Assembly: GCF_013626205.1 (NCBI RefSeq)
Contig: NZ_QHJE01000001.1
Location: 186,001-250,000 of the forward strand
Length of the DNA stretch: 64,000 nucleotides
Source of the DNA: Hyphomicrobium methylovorum
GTDB lineage: Bacteria > Pseudomonadota > Alphaproteobacteria > Rhizobiales > Hyphomicrobiaceae
Direction: 5' to 3'
A model generated the notes under the pieces. The model did not search any database, was not told where the DNA came from, and saw only the letters and a program-made list of their open reading frames with translations. Position numbers and translations under genes: made by a program. Below are positions 1 to 8,113 of the stretch, piece after piece (the first letter of the stretch is position 1; every line of letters starts with the position of its first letter).

Positions 1-413
1 TGCCGGCATCACCGGATGAGGCCGAACTGGAGCGTGTGCCCAATCCTCATTCCGATACGCATTATGCAGCGCGCTTCACGGCACCCGAATTCACGTCGCT
101 CTGTCCGGTGACAGGTCAGCCGGATTTCGCGCATCTCGTGATCGATTATGTTCCGGGGAAATGGCTCGTCGAAAGCAAGTCGCTGAAGCTTTTCCTCGCC
201 TCGTTCCGCAATCACGGCGCGTTTCACGAGGACTGCACGGTCGCCATCGGCAAGCGCATCGCCGATCTCATTGGGCCGCGGTATTTGAGGATTGGCGGGT
301 ATTGGTATCCGCGGGGCGGGATACCGATCGACGTGTTCTGGCAGACAGGTTCACTGCCGAAGGACGTCTGGCTGCCCGATCAGGGCGTCCCAACGTACAG
401 AGGACGGGGATAG
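1..413 (+). CDS. queF: NADPH-dependent 7-cyano-7-deazaguanine reductase QueF (5' partial)
   Basis: This is the C-terminal part of QueF, which reduces the nitrile of preQ0 to preQ1 in cytoplasmic queuosine biosynthesis. The reading frame is open to the left edge and the visible part is about 137 codons, so the start lies outside the window. The motif [14 protein letters not shown] carries the cysteine that forms the covalent thioimide with substrate in this family. It is followed by the family blocks [16 protein letters not shown] and FHEDC. The segment reads as intact to its TAG stop, which lies in the loop of a perfect hairpin (see 402-422). A GTG at 36 is internal and should not be taken as the start, because the conserved block runs through it. 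Confidence 0.95.
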   Translation, partial: PASPDEAELERVPNPHSDTHYAARFTAPEFTSLCPVTGQPDFAHLVIDYVPGKWLVESKSLKLFLASFRNHGAFHEDCTVAIGKRIADLIGPRYLRIGGYWYPRGGIPIDVFWQTGSLPKDVWLPDQGVPTYRGRG

Positions 414-422
414 TCCCCGTCC
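402..422 (+). repeat. Perfect 9-bp hairpin containing the queF stop codon
   Basis: GGACGGGGA (402-410) and TCCCCGTCC (414-422) are exact inverted copies around a 3-nt loop that is the TAG stop of queF. No T-run follows on either strand, so it is not a typical intrinsic terminator. It may act as a 3'-end stabiliser or be a REP-like element. Confidence 0.6.
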
Positions 423-473
423 CCTGCAGATGACTTCACCGCGCTATAGAAAGAATAGCGGGCACCATCGGTC

Positions 474-767
474 TTAGCGACGATGGTGGTGGTGACGGTG
501 GTGATGGTGGCGATGATGGCGGTGGTGGTGGTGACGCCAGCCATAGTGACGATGACGGTAGTGACGGTGACGCCAGTGATTATGGCGATGGCGATAATGG
601 CGATGATGCCAATGGCGATGACCAGCCTTCACAACCAAAGATGAGGCATCGGCGCGAGCGGCCGATTCAATGCCCGAAACGTTGCTGCCAACAGCGGCAG
701 CCTGTGCGCCGGTTCCGGCAAGGCCGAGACCCAAGGCAAAGGCTACTGCCAAAATGAAATTACGCAT
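474..767 (-). CDS. Small secreted His/Arg-rich protein
   Basis: The 97-residue product has a cleavable-looking signal peptide (about residues 1-23, ending AQAA), a spacer of about 25 residues, and a tail of 48 residues in which I count 26 histidines and 14 arginines, with a few Trp and Tyr. The ATG at 767 is preceded by GGGAGA at good spacing. Similar short HHRHHH-tailed proteins are common in Rhizobiales and have no settled function. Periplasmic metal (Ni, Zn, Cu) binding or buffering is an inference from composition. The tail is encoded by near-repeats of CAC/CAT and CGT/CGC codons, which makes the DNA look like a GT-rich repeat on the plus strand. It is separated from pirin by about 300 bp and appears to be monocistronic. 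Confidence 0.8.
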   Translation of the reverse strand: MRNFILAVAFALGLGLAGTGAQAAAVGSNVSGIESAARADASSLVVKAGHRHWHHRHYRHRHNHWRHRHYRHRHYGWRHHHHRHHRHHHHRHHHHRR

Positions 768-1070
768 TCAATTCTCCCGAGCTAGCTCTGCTACGTGATG
801 CGCTTCCGTCCACACTTGGCTCCGGGATGAGGGAAACCGAGTTGTGTACGCAAGCGTTTTGCTTCGTTTATGACCAACACCCTGATCCCGAATGAGGTTC
901 CCGGTGCTGACTTCGGCGGAGCTTCCGAACGTGTGCTTCACGCGCTCGAATGCTCATCCGTCGGTCCAACATGATAGACCGAGGTGCAAGTTCTAAGAGC
1001 ACTAGAGAGCAAATTCTAGGCGACTGGGTAAACGTAAGCTGAACAAAATCATGCTGATGGGGAGTTTCGC
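768..1070. other. Intergenic stretch without a gene
   Basis: This holds the upstream region of the His-rich gene (minus strand) and the 3' flank of the pirin gene. I see no conserved RNA, no strong terminator and no convincing promoter hexamers, only a weak CTAGA/TCTAG inverted repeat at 1002-1019. Confidence 0.5.
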
Positions 1071-1994
1071 TCAGCGATTTTCGGGAAGTGGGATGAATTC
1101 TTGCTCGTCTCCCGGGACAATATCGAAACGGCCTTGCCGCCAGTCTTCCTTCGCCGCGTCAATACGCTCCTGCGAACTGGACACGAAGTTCCACCAAATG
1201 TGGCGCGGCCCATCCATCGGTTCTCCGCCGAGCAGCATCAGGCGCGCATTCGTTTCCGCAAGAATCGAGATGCGATCGCCCGGCTTGAAGACGAGTAGCT
1301 GCCCGCCTTCGAAGCTCTGGCCCGCGATGTCGATGCGTCCCGAGACGACATAGACCGCACGCTCATCGTAATCCGGGTCGAGAGGCAAAATAGCGCCGGG
1401 TGCCAACACGGCTTCGGCATAAAAACTCGCGTGCGGAAACTTGGCCGGTGACGTGGCGCCGTAGACCGTTCCCATGATGACGCTCACGCGTTTCCCCTCA
1501 CCTTCCAGACGTGGCAGATCCGACGTCGAGTGATGGGAAAACCCCGGATCGGATTCCTCATGCGATTTGGGCAGCGCCATCCAGGATTGGATGCCGAACA
1601 GGTTCTGACCATCGACGCGAAGCTGGGGTTCGGTCCTTTCGGAGTGAACGATGCCGCGCCCTGCAGTCATCAGATTGACTTCGCCCGGCTTGATCGAAAG
1701 CGCCGTTCCAAGGCTATCGCGATGAAACATTTCGCCGTCGAACAAGAATGACACCGTCGCGAGGCCGATGTGGGGATGCGGGCGAACGTCGATCCCTTTT
1801 CCGGCAAGAAATTGAGCCGGGCCCATCTGATCGAAAAATATGAACGGTCCGACCATTTGCCGGCTTGCCGCGGGAAGCGCGCGACGAACTTCAAAGCCGC
1901 CGAGATCATGAGACCGTGGAATGATGACGTCTTCAATCGCGTCGCAGGATTTTGCGTCGCCCCGAATAGGATCTTTGTCGGTGAGCCAGCTCAT
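1071..1994 (-). CDS. Pirin family protein (bicupin)
   Basis: The protein has 307 residues, typical for bacterial pirins. The N-terminal cupin carries the block RPHPHIGLATVSFLFDG, with the paired histidines of the Fe site, followed by NLMTAGRGIVHSER, which supplies the other metal ligands. The second cupin (roughly residues 180-290) keeps the fold without clear ligands. Members are redox sensors or quercetin-dioxygenase-like enzymes; the substrate here cannot be told. I chose the ATG at 1994 (MSWLTDKDP) because the frame upstream of it overlaps the next gene and does not look coding. The neighbouring DCC-family gene starts upstream on the same strand with an 10-bp gap, so the two are probably cotranscribed. 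Confidence 0.92.
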   Translation of the reverse strand: MSWLTDKDPIRGDAKSCDAIEDVIIPRSHDLGGFEVRRALPAASRQMVGPFIFFDQMGPAQFLAGKGIDVRPHPHIGLATVSFLFDGEMFHRDSLGTALSIKPGEVNLMTAGRGIVHSERTEPQLRVDGQNLFGIQSWMALPKSHEESDPGFSHHSTSDLPRLEGEGKRVSVIMGTVYGATSPAKFPHASFYAEAVLAPGAILPLDPDYDERAVYVVSGRIDIAGQSFEGGQLLVFKPGDRISILAETNARLMLLGGEPMDGPRHIWWNFVSSSQERIDAAKEDWRQGRFDIVPGDEQEFIPLPENR

Positions 1995-2004
1995 ATATCC
2001 TCGC

Positions 2005-2520
2005 TTATCCGGCGTTAGACTGTGAAATTTCGGCCGGAATGGCAACCCACGCGGGATTACCGTCAGAATTGAGAAATCGCGCCCGCTCTTTTTCGTTCGG
2101 CCGGCGGCAAACATCGCGCGCGCCGAACCAGGAAATGCGGTGACGCTGCACCCAATCATACAGGTGGTCACCGATCGCGTTCGGCACAAGCCGCGCGATT
2201 GCCGATAACACGGCCCACGGCCAGGGCAACGTGCGTCCTGCAGCGATCACACCTTGCCAGCGCGTGTAGGGCATGCCGCGATCAAGCACCATGAACGTGT
2301 CAAACGTATTTGCATCAAAACCGTAGTGATCGTAGAGCGCGCGCGGAATGGCGTCTTGTATGACAGCGAAACGGCTCGTTCCGTCGGGGTCGCGTGCGAG
2401 CATCCAATCGATGCCCGCTGAACAGAGTACACAGTGGCCGTCGAAGATCACGAGCGGCGAGGTATCGTCGAACGGCGGGACGGCCGGATCATTGCGGTAG
2501 CTGTAAGGCAGCCTCTGCAT
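2005..2520 (-). CDS. Thiol-disulfide oxidoreductase DCC family (DUF393) protein
   Basis: The 171-residue protein begins, after a short N-terminal extension, with the family signature FDGHCVLCSAG, whose two cysteines form a CxxC-like redox pair (D-x-x-C-x-x-C). The rest follows the DUF393 pattern, including an RW/RP-rich middle and a C-terminal RH..SWFG segment. The family is predicted to be thioredoxin-fold; no substrate is known. The ATG at 2520 was chosen; a TTG at 2547 in the same frame would add nine residues and neither has a strong ribosome-binding site. It is followed at 10 bp by pirin on the same strand. Confidence 0.85.
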   Translation of the reverse strand: MQRLPYSYRNDPAVPPFDDTSPLVIFDGHCVLCSAGIDWMLARDPDGTSRFAVIQDAIPRALYDHYGFDANTFDTFMVLDRGMPYTRWQGVIAAGRTLPWPWAVLSAIARLVPNAIGDHLYDWVQRHRISWFGARDVCRRPNEKERARFLNSDGNPAWVAIPAEISQSNAG

Positions 2521-2665
2521 TCCCAGATCGTAAGCCAGAGATAGCAAACGGCAAATAGGGAGTGTTTCGCGCTTCCTGCCCTTTCCTGCTTCTGCCGAGC
2601 GATGACTTCCTCGTTATTCGCGATGCAGGCAGAGTCACAGCATCGCAAATAACGGATCCCCCGCC

Positions 2666-3091
2666 ATGCAGAAAGCACTGACACTCGCCATTTCTCTTGC
2701 CGCTCTCGCGCCGCTTTTGGCGCTTTCGACCGCCGCCGAAGCGCGCTCGAAAGGCATCAACTGCGCAAAGGCCAACTCGACATACGAGATCAACTATTGC
2801 GCGGATCGCGACTTCACGGCCGCCGACAAGGAACTGAACAAAACGTATCGCCGCGCCATTCGCAAAACGCGGGAGCGCGATCTCGACGAGCCTTACGACT
2901 CGGCTCAGTACGAAGGTGCGATGCGTAAGGCGCAGCGGGCTTGGGTCGGCTATCGCGACGCGGACTGCAAGCATCTGACCGCGCAGGAATGGTCCGGCGG
3001 CACAGGCACGTCTGCTGCCGTTCTTGGATGCATGACCGAAAAGACGACGACGCGGACACGTGAACTGCAGGAGCGTTACGAGGCGGAGTGA
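2666..3091 (+). CDS. Secreted LprI-like (DUF1311) protein
   Basis: The 141-residue protein has a signal peptide of about 26 residues (hydrophobic core ISLAALAPLLAL, then AEARS). The mature part has the four-cysteine, helix-rich layout of the lysozyme-inhibitor LprI N-terminal family: INCAKANSTYEINYCADRD, then a charged helix, QRAWVGYRDADCK, and a final C-containing segment. This family includes a mycobacterial lysozyme inhibitor, but most members are uncharacterised. The gene is monocistronic and divergent from the DCC gene. Confidence 0.8.
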   Translation: MQKALTLAISLAALAPLLALSTAAEARSKGINCAKANSTYEINYCADRDFTAADKELNKTYRRAIRKTRERDLDEPYDSAQYEGAMRKAQRAWVGYRDADCKHLTAQEWSGGTGTSAAVLGCMTEKTTTRTRELQERYEAE

Positions 3092-3235
3092 ACGGCGAGA
3101 CGCTCAGTACAGAGCGACGCTGCTTCGCTACCCCCGCGTTGTCGTCGCTCCGAGTATTGGCGCTTTGCCGCCACGGAACGGTCGCGTTGGCGGAATAGTT
3201 TGGTATCCGTTCGTATTCCCCCGCGTCAGTTTCAG

Positions 3236-3276
3236 ACCACCGGCCGTGCTCGTCTGCCTGGACGCTGGCCGGTGGT
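3236..3276 (+). promoter_or_regulatory. 10-bp inverted repeat just upstream of the DUF992 ribosome-binding site
   Basis: ACCACCGGCC (3236-3245) and GGCCGGTGGT (3267-3276) are exact inverted copies with a 21-nt loop. The AAGGAG of the next gene begins five bases later. In RNA this would be a stable stem directly before the ribosome-binding site; alternatively it is an operator in DNA. Confidence 0.5.
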
Positions 3277-3294
3277 ATTCAAGGAGACACTCTC

Positions 3295-3789
3295 ATGCTT
3301 CGCCATTCGCGCCGAGCCTATCGTCTTGCTGGCGCGTCTCTCGCATTTGCCGCGACGGCGCTTCTGCCAGTTGCCGTCGCCGCTGCGCCGAAAGTCGCGC
3401 TTGGAACGTTGACGTGCAAAGGTCGTGGCAACGTGAGCCTGATCCTCGGGTCAAAGGAGGTCATGCATTGCGTTTTCGCCACCGCCATCAGTGGCAAGCA
3501 CTATCCCTACATGGCGACGATTACGAAGGTTGGTCTCGACCTCGGCTACAAGAACAGCAGCACATTCATCTGGACGGTTCTCGGACCGACACTTGAAGTT
3601 CCGGACGAAGCGCTTGCTGGAAACTACGGCGGGCTGACGGCCGGCATGTCCATCGGCTACGGCGGCAGCGCGAACGCCCTCGTCGGTGGCTTCAGCAAAT
3701 CGATCTTCCTGCAGCCGCTCAGCGTCGAAGGGCAGTCAGGCTTCAATTTGTCGGCGGGCGTTGCCGGGCTGTTGCTGGAACCGAGTTGA
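3295..3789 (+). CDS. Secreted DUF992-type protein
   Basis: The 164-residue protein has a signal peptide ending around AVAAA (residue 30). The mature part follows the DUF992 layout: LGTLTCKG near the mature N-terminus, a short loop with VMHCVF (two cysteines that probably form a disulfide), then TITKVGLDLGY, FIWTVLGPT and a Gly-rich middle GLTAGMSIGYGGSANALVGG. DUF992 proteins are periplasmic and of unknown function in Hyphomicrobiales. The start is fixed by AAGGAG eight bases before the ATG, and a 10-bp hairpin precedes it. Confidence 0.8.
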   Translation: MLRHSRRAYRLAGASLAFAATALLPVAVAAAPKVALGTLTCKGRGNVSLILGSKEVMHCVFATAISGKHYPYMATITKVGLDLGYKNSSTFIWTVLGPTLEVPDEALAGNYGGLTAGMSIGYGGSANALVGGFSKSIFLQPLSVEGQSGFNLSAGVAGLLLEPS

Positions 3790-3826
3790 GATCAGCCTAT
3801 CTGCGAAGAGGCGAGACGGTCTGACG

Positions 3827-4525
3827 TTACGTAATTGATCTTTCCTTTCTCGCGAATCCGCTCAACCGCAACCATGATCTGAAGTCTGCTTCGAGACTGG
3901 GATTGCCGGTGAATATAATCCGACCGTCATCTTTAGCTCGCGCGATGTCGACGTAGCCCATCCACACTTCGGTCATGGTCCGCAAATCGGTCGCTAGATA
4001 AAGATCAACATCGAACCCGGGATCGACGGAGCATAGATCGACATCGTCACCCGGCTGAACGATCAGCCACCACTTTCGGCTCGCCTCATCCAGATCTGCG
4101 AAAATCACTTGAACAACGGTGCGTCGCGCTGGCAGCGGTTTGGGATCGATATTGCGACGCATGTCCCACATCAAAAGATTTGGGTCTAGATTCTTCAGCG
4201 ACGCCGCTGACTCCACCCATCGATGCCCCCAATGACCGACAGCCTCGATGATCGGCTTCAAGGCCCGTCCCGCTTCGGTCAATCTGTACTCATAGACGCC
4301 GGGCTCTGCGTTCACAGGGAAGCGTGACACAATACCTGCTGCCTCTAGCTCCTTCAGACGCTTCGAAAGAAGAGCGGGAGAAATCCGAGGCATACCCCGC
4401 CTCAGGTCATTGAACCTCGTCGACCCGACGACGAGTTCTCGCAGGAGAATGAGTGTCCACCGAGAACACAATATCTCGGCGGCCATCGCCACCGGACAAA
4501 ACTGATTGTAGCCGGTACTGGACAA
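3827..4525 (-). CDS. HxlR-family transcriptional regulator with SCP2-like C-terminal domain
   Basis: Residues 1-100 form the winged helix of the HxlR family: a FCPV cysteine segment, RWTLILLRELVVG, RFNDLRRGMPRISPALLSKRL, LEAAGIVSR and YRLTEAG. The C-terminal half (about 125-225) with QVIFADLDEA, WWLIVQPG and VDLYLATDL resembles a sterol-carrier (SCP2) fold, a known fusion for HxlR proteins. No ATG is available near the start. A TTG at 4525 is preceded six bases away by GGAGG, so I prefer it to the TTG at 4540 that lies in the ribosome-binding site itself. It is divergent from a tautomerase gene, and an inverted repeat lies between them. Confidence 0.85.
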   Translation of the reverse strand: MSSTGYNQFCPVAMAAEILCSRWTLILLRELVVGSTRFNDLRRGMPRISPALLSKRLKELEAAGIVSRFPVNAEPGVYEYRLTEAGRALKPIIEAVGHWGHRWVESAASLKNLDPNLLMWDMRRNIDPKPLPARRTVVQVIFADLDEASRKWWLIVQPGDDVDLCSVDPGFDVDLYLATDLRTMTEVWMGYVDIARAKDDGRIIFTGNPSLEADFRSWLRLSGFARKERSIT

Positions 4526-4614
4526 AGAAAACCTCCGCAATCGGCATCGCGATCGATGTGCCGGAAACTACGGCAGGACCACAGTTCAGGCCAGTTCCAT
4601 ATCTGTACTGGCGG

Positions 4615-4631
4615 AGTTCATTTGTTGAACT
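4615..4631. promoter_or_regulatory. Inverted repeat AGTTCA-N5-TGAACT, candidate HxlR operator
   Basis: A perfect 6-bp inverted repeat sits in the divergent region between the regulator and the tautomerase. A second one, CCAGT...ACTGG, lies just to the left (about 4591-4611). Position and symmetry suit an autoregulatory site; binding is inferred. Confidence 0.4.
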
Positions 4632-4715
4632 AGCGGCACGTCAGAAGCGCAGGGTAAGTCGCGATGAGCGGGGCAATTCGGAGCGCCGCATCAGCGTTGT
4701 TCGAAAGGATACCCT

Positions 4716-4931
4716 ATGCCTCTGGTCGATATTGAGTTGATTGAAGGTGTTTTCGATGCCGCCCAAAAACAGGAAATGATCGCCAAGATCACCGACGCAA
4801 TGGTCGAGATCGAGGGCGAGGCAATGCGTGGCGTCACCTGGGTTCGGATCCACGAAGTTGCCAGTGGCCATTGGGGCATCGGCGGCAAAGGTCTAACCAC
4901 CGCTGACGTGAAGGCGATCCAAGGTAAGTAG
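4716..4931 (+). CDS. 4-oxalocrotonate tautomerase-family protein
   Basis: The 71-residue product begins MPLVDIELIEG. Removal of Met exposes Pro, the catalytic base in the tautomerase superfamily. The segment AAQKQEMIAKITDAMVEI is the usual amphipathic helix, and VTWVRIHEV the second strand with the Arg commonly used for substrate carboxylate binding. The length fits the small hexameric subfamily. The substrate is unknown. The divergent HxlR regulator suggests induction by a small aromatic or electrophilic compound, which is an inference from how HxlR genes are usually placed. Confidence 0.85.
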   Translation: MPLVDIELIEGVFDAAQKQEMIAKITDAMVEIEGEAMRGVTWVRIHEVASGHWGIGGKGLTTADVKAIQGK

Positions 4932-5024
4932 CCCGACCGCCGCGGTTCAGAAGTTGAAAGGCGTCTGGACCTTACGCGTTCCAAACAATCTTAATCTGTC
5001 AGACGTTCATTCAACAGGTTCGCC

Positions 5025-5480
5025 ATGAAGCATCTGCGCGTCGCGTCTCGCATAGTCCTTAGCGCAACTTTCGTTTCCTTCTGGGCGTCCTCGCAGGCCC
5101 TGGCAGACAAAGTTGCGGTTGTTCTCGTTGAACACAACAGCAATTGGACAACAACGGATACTGGCGCGCCTGGAGACAGCGTCGGAGACGTTATGACTTT
5201 TGCTAACACGATCTTCGATGCCAAGAACGAGAAACAAGTCGGTACCAACAACGGCGTCTGCATACGCACCGTGGTGGCAGAGGCCTACGAATGTAACTGG
5301 ACGACATTTTTAGCCGATGGCCAGATTTCGGTGGCAGGTCCTTTTTACGATGCGAAGGATGCGACGTTGGCAGTTACTGGCGGAACCGGGGCTTACGAAG
5401 GTATGCACGGCCAGCTGAAGGTTCATGCCAGAGATGCGAAAGCAACGGAGATTGATTTCCGTTTTGAACTCTCGAAGTAG
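5025..5480 (+). CDS. Secreted allene-oxide-cyclase-barrel-like protein
   Basis: The 151-residue protein has a signal peptide ending near ASSQALA (residue 27). The mature region has the pattern of the AOC-like/dirigent beta-barrel: PGDSVGDVMTFANTIFDAKN, a strand with CIRT, a CNWTTFLADGQI block, and a C-terminal VTGGTGAYEGMHGQLKV. Two cysteines (near residues 83 and 94) could form a disulfide. Bacterial members are uncharacterised extracytoplasmic proteins. The gene stands alone between the tautomerase and thrS, and convergent with thrS. Confidence 0.65.
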   Translation: MKHLRVASRIVLSATFVSFWASSQALADKVAVVLVEHNSNWTTTDTGAPGDSVGDVMTFANTIFDAKNEKQVGTNNGVCIRTVVAEAYECNWTTFLADGQISVAGPFYDAKDATLAVTGGTGAYEGMHGQLKVHARDAKATEIDFRFELSK

Positions 5481-5540
5481 GTTGCGCTGGCGATTGTAAG
5501 ATCGTTCTGCAAATGCCTTCAGCATTTGCATCGTCGACAG

Positions 5541-5573
5541 AAAAGGGATGCCTTCTTGTGTAGAAGGAATCCC
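5541..5573 (-). terminator. Intrinsic terminator of thrS
   Basis: Read on the minus strand, GGGAT-CCTTCT pairs with AGAAGG-ATCCC with one mismatch and a 5-nt loop, followed by TTTT. It starts about 20 bases after the thrS stop. A second 8-bp inverted repeat GCAAATGC/GCATTTGC lies at 5510-5530, without a T-run. Confidence 0.75.
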
Positions 5574-5591
5574 AAAAAATACGTCCAACCT

Positions 5592-7553
5592 TCAGCTCGT
5601 CATGGGCTTGCCACGCAAATCCGGTGGCACGGCTTCGTCGGAGAGAGCCTTTAGAGCGTCGTCAAGGCCGAGGACGGATTGGTCTTGCGAGCCGAGGCGG
5701 CGGATGGAGACTTTCTTTTCTTCCGCTTCGCGTTTGCCGACGACGAGCAAAACCGGCACTTTCGCAAGGCTGTGTTCGCGGACCTTGTAGTTGATCTTCT
5801 CGTTACGAAGATCGGTCTCGACGCGCAGGCCCAGCGCCTTCGCCTTCTCCGCTACTTCGTTCGCATAGTCGTTCGCATCCGACACGATCGGCGCGACGAC
5901 GATCTGCAGCGGCGCGAGCCACAGCGGGAAGTGTCCGGCGTAGTTTTCGATCAGGATGCCGGTGAAGCGCTCCAGCGAGCCGAACATCGCGCGGTGGATC
6001 ATCACCGGCGTTTTCTTCTCGGAATGCTCATCGATGTAGAACGCGCCGAGGCGGCTCGCGAGGTTGAAATCGACCTGCGTGGTGCCGCACTGCCATTCGC
6101 GACCGATGGCATCTTTCAGAACGTATTCGAGCTTCGGTCCATAGAACGCGCCCTCGCCCGGATTGATCGCCGTCTTGATCTGACCGTTCGAACGGCGCTT
6201 CACTTCTTCGAGCACGTCGGAGAGCGCCTTCTCGGCCTTGTCCCATAGCGCATCGGCGCCGACGCGCTTTTCGGGCCGCGTCGAAAGCTTGATGAAGACG
6301 TCCTCGAAGCCGAAGTCCTTATAAATCGACAGCATCAGATCGTTGATCTTGAGGCATTCCTCCATGATCTGATCTTCGGTGAGGAAGATGTGCGCGTCGT
6401 CCTGCGTGAAGTGGCGCACGCGCAGAAGACCGTGCAGCGCGCCGGACGGTTCGTAGCGGTGCACCTTGCCGAACTCAGCGATACGATACGGCAGGTCGCG
6501 ATAGCTCTTCAGGCCGTGCTTATAGATCTGCACGTGGCCGGGGCAGTTCATCGGCTTGCAGCAGAACACGCGCTCGTCCGGCAGGACGGTCGTGAACATG
6601 TTCTCACCGTAGTTTTCCCAGTGGCCGGAAAGCTCCCAGAAGTGCTTCTCCATCATGTCGGGAGAATTCACTTCCTGATAGCCAGCGCGGATCTGGGCGC
6701 GGCGCATGTATTGGATCAGCGTTTCGAAAAGCGACCAGCCCTTCGGGTGCCAGAAGACGGAACCCGGCGCTTCCTCCTGGAAGTGGAAGAGATCCATCTC
6801 ACGGCCGAGCTTGCGGTGGTCGCGCTTCTCGGCTTCCTCGATCTGGTGGAGGTATGCCTTGAGTTCGTCTTCGGTTGCGAACGCGGTACCGTAGATGCGC
6901 TGAAGCTGCGGATTGTTGCTGTCGCCGCGCCAGTAGGCGCCTGCGAACTTCATCAACTTGAACGCCTTGCCGATCTGGCCGGTCGACGTCATGTGCGGGC
7001 CGCGGCAGAGGTCGAGCCAATCGCCTTGCTTGTAGATCTTGAGGTCTTCGCCCTCGGGAATTGCGTCGACCAATTCGATCTTGAAGATCTCGCCCTTGTC
7101 GCGGAAGAATTTCTTCGCGTCCTCGCGCGACCAGAATTCCTTCGTGAACGGCGCATTCTTGGCGATGATTTCCGCCATCTTCTTTTCGATCTTCGGAATG
7201 TCGTCCGGCTCGAACGGCTGCTCTTTCGCGAAGTCGTAGAAGAAGCCGTTTTCGATCACCGGGCCGATCGTCACCTGAGTGCCGGGCCAGAGCGCCTGCA
7301 CGGCTTCGGCCATCACGTGCGCGGAATCGTGGCGGATCAGCTCCAGCGCCGCAGGATCGGTGCGAGCAACGAAATTGATCTCGGCGTCTTTGGAAATCGG
7401 GTCCGAAAGGTCAGAGAGGATGCCGTTGAGCTGCATCGCGACAGTGCGCTTGGCGAGCGACGGCGAGATCGACTTGGCGATCTCTAAGCCCGTTGTGCCG
7501 GATTTCACCTGGCGCTGTTTGCCGTCGGGGAACGTAATGGTGACGTCGGTCAT
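5592..7553 (-). CDS. thrS: Threonyl-tRNA synthetase
   Basis: The 653-residue protein matches full-length bacterial ThrRS. Residues 1-60 are the TGS domain. The editing domain follows, with [10 protein letters not shown] (the HxxxH site) and a later LCRGPHM block. The class II catalytic core carries [11 protein letters not shown], the zinc cysteine in CKPMNCPGH, motif 2 in [20 protein letters not shown], and motif 3 in [12 protein letters not shown]. Residues from about 545 on are the anticodon-binding domain. It charges tRNA-Thr in the cytoplasm. The start [11 protein letters not shown] is the usual one. No T-box is visible in the roughly 170 bp before it. yidD lies upstream on the same strand. 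Confidence 0.98.
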   Translation of the reverse strand: MTDVTITFPDGKQRQVKSGTTGLEIAKSISPSLAKRTVAMQLNGILSDLSDPISKDAEINFVARTDPAALELIRHDSAHVMAEAVQALWPGTQVTIGPVIENGFFYDFAKEQPFEPDDIPKIEKKMAEIIAKNAPFTKEFWSREDAKKFFRDKGEIFKIELVDAIPEGEDLKIYKQGDWLDLCRGPHMTSTGQIGKAFKLMKFAGAYWRGDSNNPQLQRIYGTAFATEDELKAYLHQIEEAEKRDHRKLGREMDLFHFQEEAPGSVFWHPKGWSLFETLIQYMRRAQIRAGYQEVNSPDMMEKHFWELSGHWENYGENMFTTVLPDERVFCCKPMNCPGHVQIYKHGLKSYRDLPYRIAEFGKVHRYEPSGALHGLLRVRHFTQDDAHIFLTEDQIMEECLKINDLMLSIYKDFGFEDVFIKLSTRPEKRVGADALWDKAEKALSDVLEEVKRRSNGQIKTAINPGEGAFYGPKLEYVLKDAIGREWQCGTTQVDFNLASRLGAFYIDEHSEKKTPVMIHRAMFGSLERFTGILIENYAGHFPLWLAPLQIVVAPIVSDANDYANEVAEKAKALGLRVETDLRNEKINYKVREHSLAKVPVLLVVGKREAEEKKVSIRRLGSQDQSVLGLDDALKALSDEAVPPDLRGKPMTS

Positions 7554-7724
7554 CGCGGGCTCCTTTGCTCACTCGCCGCTAACGGGCGCGGCGTAAGACG
7601 ATTTGGGTTGGCGTAATGGGCTTGGCGGGCGGAGTCGTCAAGTCTGCGAATTGACCGTGCGGGCGAAAAACTGCCGGCCAGCACTCGCGTTGCTCGTTTG
7701 GCCGAAGATGACGCGAGACTCGGT

Positions 7725-8000
7725 TTAGCGCCAGCGGCCGTAGCGCCAGGGGGCGAACGGGTGGCGGACAGCGCGGAGGTCTGGCACCGGATCGACGCCA
7801 TGGGTGCCGCCCGGACCGCAGCGGATGAAGCGCGAGAGCGTCAGCCAGAAACCGCGCCACGCGCCGTTCAGCTCGATTGCGTCCAGCGCATATTGTGAGC
7901 ACGTTGGCCAATGGCGGCATTGCCACCCAACCAACGGCTTGAACGTGTAGCGATAGACGTAGATCGGCGCCTTGAGCAGCGCCTTGGCGATCCGGCTCAT
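7725..8000 (-). CDS. yidD: Membrane protein insertion efficiency factor YidD
   Basis: The 91-residue product has the YidD block from KAPIYVYRY through CRHWPTCSQYALDAIE, including the two conserved cysteines, and RCGPGGTHGVDPVP. The family sits at the inner membrane near YidC and aids membrane-protein insertion. In many bacteria it lies between rnpA and yidC. Here it lies between thrS and a coiled-coil gene on the same strand, an arrangement I recall from other Hyphomicrobiales. Gaps of about 170 bp to thrS and 113 bp to the upstream gene leave room for separate promoters. Confidence 0.93.
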   Translation of the reverse strand: MSRIAKALLKAPIYVYRYTFKPLVGWQCRHWPTCSQYALDAIELNGAWRGFWLTLSRFIRCGPGGTHGVDPVPDLRAVRHPFAPWRYGRWR

Positions 8001-8113
8001 GGGTTCAACTCATAAACCCACATGAAGCGGTCCGCGACGATTGCATCGTGTCACACCCGCCGCTGCGGCAGCGCTTGAGGCTCTCCCCTCTCGCGCCGCC
8101 GTCTGTGACGAGC

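Noticed and set aside
478-640. GT-rich, near-repetitive DNA resembling a microsatellite or CRISPR-like array
   Set aside because: It is the His/Arg-codon tail of the minus-strand gene at 474-767. Repeat units are irregular and no spacers are present.
6390-7487. Long plus-strand frame of 365 codons opposite thrS
   Set aside because: It is antisense to thrS, whose domains and motifs are certain. The frame has no recognisable motif.
7554-7724. Possible T-box or other riboswitch upstream of thrS
   Set aside because: No T-box core or antiterminator pair is visible, and T-boxes are not expected in alphaproteobacteria.
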